Assembly: GCA_023374045.1 (NCBI GenBank)
Contig: CM041776.1
Span: 317,428,722-317,492,721 of the forward strand
Reading direction: 5' to 3'
Origin: Limonium bicolor
Taxonomy: Eukaryota > Streptophyta > Magnoliopsida > Caryophyllales > Plumbaginaceae
Length of the DNA: 64,000 bases
The position numbers and the translations under genes were made by a program. The notes under the pieces are model-generated. The model was not told the origin of the DNA. It made no database searches and worked only from the letters and a program-made list of their open reading frames with translations. This document shows positions 61,251 through 64,000 of this stretch, one piece after another. Within the stretch, counting starts at the first letter, position 1, and every line of letters begins with the position of its first letter.

Positions 61251-61771
61251 ACAATCATGGGTAACCTGGATCTAGCTTTTAGCAGGAAGAGTCGGAGCAA
61301 TGACCCGGACTTTCTTCTGAACTGGAAATCATTCGGTATGGGTACAACAAGCGGTGAGGAGAAAGCTTCCAAGTTTGCTGGTTTTGATCAACCATCCTCA
61401 AAATAAGATGATGAAGACTATGTTGAGCATAACATGAAGTCCCTTATTTGTATCCGTCTTTTGCGTCTGTAATGAGTAGTGGTATGGTTATAAATCTCTG
61501 TATGGTGAATGACACTTTTACTAATTTCCCAGCTGTAGTTACCAGTAGGCTTTGTAATGCTGTAGGGGATTGGAGACAGTGGGATAGACTCACTGCCCCT
61601 TTAAAACTTGTCCACTCGGTTAGACTGGAAGGAGAGGTGCTTAGGGCATCCGTTTTGATTGAAGGGGGGAGCTGGAATGTGTTTAGCTCTCCCTAACTAT
61701 GTGGAAGTATCGGTTATATATATATATAATAACAAGTTGATATCAAAAAAAAAAAGAAGCTATTGTGAAAT

Positions 61772-62513
61772 TTCCGTGAGTAAGCCCCCAAATTTTCAGA
61801 TCTATCTTGTCTTTTTCTCCACTGAAGATAACCTTTCCCGCCAATTTGGCTTTAATATGAGATGGAAGTTATTATTTAGCAGCTGCCATTTCCAGCCCAT
61901 ATTATCCCCACCCGATAGTCAACAACACAATCGCTGCAATTCAGATGTTTAATGGGTTCCAGGCCACGTGCCTATAATTATCAAAAAAAAAAGTTAATCA
62001 TTTTAATTTATCAGTTCAAAACGCAAGTGAGAGGTACTTTTTGGACAATTTACTAACCCCCCAACGACGTGTATGTATATCTGATCGATGTAGGATAGAA
62101 AAAAAATAGTCAGAAGTAAGTTGGTAGAGGTTTTGTGGGGTGTTTAGCCACTAATCTACTTCACAATTCTATTCCTCCCGCGTTTGATTATGTCTACAAT
62201 TTCAGAACTTTTTGGACAATTTACTACCCACGACAAAAAGTGAAAGGTTAAGAAGAATTCGGGTGGATTAATTTTGTGGTCCACTAGCCCTAACGAACCA
62301 TATATGCCACTGGATGTCCATTATGCTTGCACATCACAAATAATTGCAACGATAAGGTGAAGATCATATAACAGCGCTCTTTCTTAATGTTTTTCCTACT
62401 TTAAAGGCTTTTCCGAACCATTATTGAAGTTTGGGTTTTTCTTTTTATACCTTTTTCTCTTTATCCCCCCATCATCTTTTCTTTGAAATGTGCAACCATC
62501 TTCTGAAGGTTCT
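61772..62513. other. No recognisable gene
   Basis: Ordinary intergenic DNA. TTTTTGGACAATTTACTA occurs twice (62038 and 62208), a possible small direct repeat. No coding or RNA feature recognised. Confidence 0.4.
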
Positions 62514-62537
62514 ACGGCATGTCCCTTTCATAATGCC

Positions 62538-63401
62538 CAGGGGCGGAGCCAGGAATTAATTATTAGGGGGGCCAAATTTTTTTTAATAAAAATTATTATT
62601 AAATTGTTAATAGAAAAATATCAAAACATTACATTATATAAAATTAATATATATATATAATTGATAGGTAAAATGTACAAGTATTGAAATATATATCTTG
62701 ATTTATATGTAAACTATCTAATATTGTCTTTGATATTTCAGCTTCATAAAGAGTGTATTAATTAGGAAATATAAAGTCATTATTATATTATAATAGAAAT
62801 TCCAATAAAAGCCATGCAATAACCCATGAATGATGGTACTAATAACGTAGCAAGTCTTCAAAACCATACTTTAATGCAAGAAATATAATAAAAAACCTAA
62901 ATTGATATCTAACTTACAACATATACCAACTATTTGACTTTAAAAAACACCAAATTATGCTCTAATTGATAATTTTTTTTAAAATTAGTACAATCATTAT
63001 GATAATTATCAAATGATTAAGAAGAGGGTGGCTATACTAAAAGTGAGAAACTACGTCGAAGGTTTATTACCTTTGATCTAATTATTGAAAATAATAGATT
63101 ATTTTCTACACTTGGTGTAGTTTTGTAAAATAATTTTTTCTTAGAAAATATTATAAATAAAACTAATGGATAATCAAAAACAAAAAGGATCTAAATGAAT
63201 TCAATATTTTTGAGGATAACAATTAAGGACATTATGCCTACTGGTGACATATGCTTGGAAGTGTTAGATAAGAGCCAACATACAATATGTGGAAATAGTA
63301 CTCACCTTTAATAACACATTATTGATGCCTATAAAATCATCTACACAGTATAGTTCCAAATTTTTTTTTCAAACATTGGGGGGGCCAGCCCCCCTAACTC
63401 C
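62538..63401. mobile_element. hAT-like element with truncated right end and 24-bp flanking repeats
   Basis: The left end CAGGGGCGGAGCCAGG and the adjoining GGGGGGCC run match the hAT-type element at 9963. On the right, GGGGGGGCCAGCCCCCCTAACTCC stops short: the expected GCTCCGCCCCTG terminus is missing. An exact 24-bp repeat (ACGGCATG...ATAATGCC) flanks it at 62514-62537 and 63402-63425, far longer than the 8-bp duplication of hAT insertions. The interior is AT-rich and non-coding. Confidence 0.8.
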
Positions 63402-63425
63402 ACGGCATGTCCCTTTCATAATGCC

Positions 63426-64000
63426 AAACGTATCATGTTATCATGAGATCATGTTTTAGCGTATAATAAATAACTCGTAAAACAAAACTAGTTAGCAAAG
63501 TCTTGGTTTCCTCATGTGTTGTACTTGTTGCTTGAAGAAATTATATACGGTTACCAATATTGCACCTTGGCCAACATGTCCCGGCTACGTTTTTCTATAC
63601 TTCATCGAGTTGGGTAACGTGGGTCTTACTGGATCTAGCTTGTCCAATACTAATTTTCTGGTCATAGTTGCCTAACCTTAACCTAAAGCTTACATTTGAT
63701 TTTCCTTTACATTAAAAAAGAAGCTAACGAACTGCTAGTTGGCTGGAGGGAATTCTATGGTGTAACATGCAAGTTTTGCTATTTTTGACTATTTATGAAA
63801 ATACAACACAAAAGTTTCAACTGTTTAAAATCTCTCATTTTTCTTTCATCATTCAATTGTCTCAAAATTTTCATATATATATTGCTCTTCTTTCCATGAC
63901 TCTTCTTAACAATTCCAATGCACATGAACTATTCGACAGTTTGTTATTAGTGAGTGATATTGGTCAGAGGCCAAAACAAACTGAATGAAATTAAGAAAGA
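63426..64000. other. No recognisable gene
   Basis: AT-rich sequence to the window edge. A 73-codon frame (63767-63988) has no motif. Confidence 0.4.

Larger units (their letters stand above)
55547..61754 (+). mobile_element. Full-length but decayed L1-type LINE
   Basis: The target duplication AGAAGCTATTGTGAAAT (17 bp, exact) is at 55530-55546 and 61755-61771. The A-tail is at 61744-61754, preceded by an AT repeat. It contains a leader, ORF1 (about 56105-57642), and ORF2 with endonuclease, RT, zinc-binding and RNase H remnants. Many frameshifts and stops break it throughout, so it is older than the LINE at 20101. The exact duplication despite the coding decay suggests that decay has been faster than expected or that the copied parent was already defective. 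Confidence 0.92.

Noticed and set aside
1..64000. tRNA, rRNA, or organellar DNA insertions
   Set aside because: No cloverleaf box A/B pairs, rRNA words or plastid/mitochondrial genes were recognised by eye; a covariance-model scan would be decisive.

Overview
The window is nuclear DNA of a flowering plant, most likely a eudicot. The evidence is two multi-exon plant genes with GT-AG introns in AT-rich DNA, set among nested plant-type retrotransposons and miniature DNA transposons. The species cannot be named from the sequence. About three quarters of the window is transposon-derived.

Layout. 1-2.1 kb holds no recognisable gene beyond the end of a decayed, lectin-receptor-like pseudogene. That pseudogene is split by a Ty1/Copia element (2137-12017, minus strand, 5-bp target duplication AGCAC). 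The Copia element was itself hit twice: by a 4.1-kb LTR-like unit (5453-9588) and by a 766-bp hAT-type element (9963-10728). From 13.1 to 32.9 kb lie three long (about 3-5 kb) non-coding LTR-like units of one family, nested and partly inverted. The second unit carries a 412-bp foldback Mutator-type MITE (18948-19359) and a full-length L1-type LINE (20101-25820). A related shorter unit (33602-35892) sits inside another foldback MITE.

Genes. 37.8-40.5 kb carries a type-B monogalactosyldiacylglycerol (MGDG) synthase gene in 8 exons. It is complete except for two single-base deletions in exon 5. 51.7-53.6 kb carries, on the minus strand, an 8-exon SLC35F5-like/EamA-type transporter gene that reads through without a break (396 codons). 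These two are the only convincing host genes, and nothing in the window suggests that they work together.

Between and after the genes. 41.1-51.3 kb is a mosaic of MITEs: Stowaway, Harbinger, several hAT-type elements with clear 8-bp duplications, a 4.4-kb candidate Mutator-type element, and two copies of an unclassified foldback. A second, heavily decayed LINE (55547-61754, plus strand) and a hAT-like element with an unusual 24-bp flanking repeat (62538-63401) close the window.

Main points of interest: (1) a family of long, apparently non-coding LTR-like units that nest in one another and in two or three cases carry arrays of palindromic GTCCGA repeats; (2) the giant inverted repeat made by two of them; (3) the double frameshift in an otherwise intact MGDG synthase; (4) a set of hAT-type MITEs, each packed with its own short subterminal repeat; (5) a LINE whose two catalytic RT aspartates both read as asparagine.
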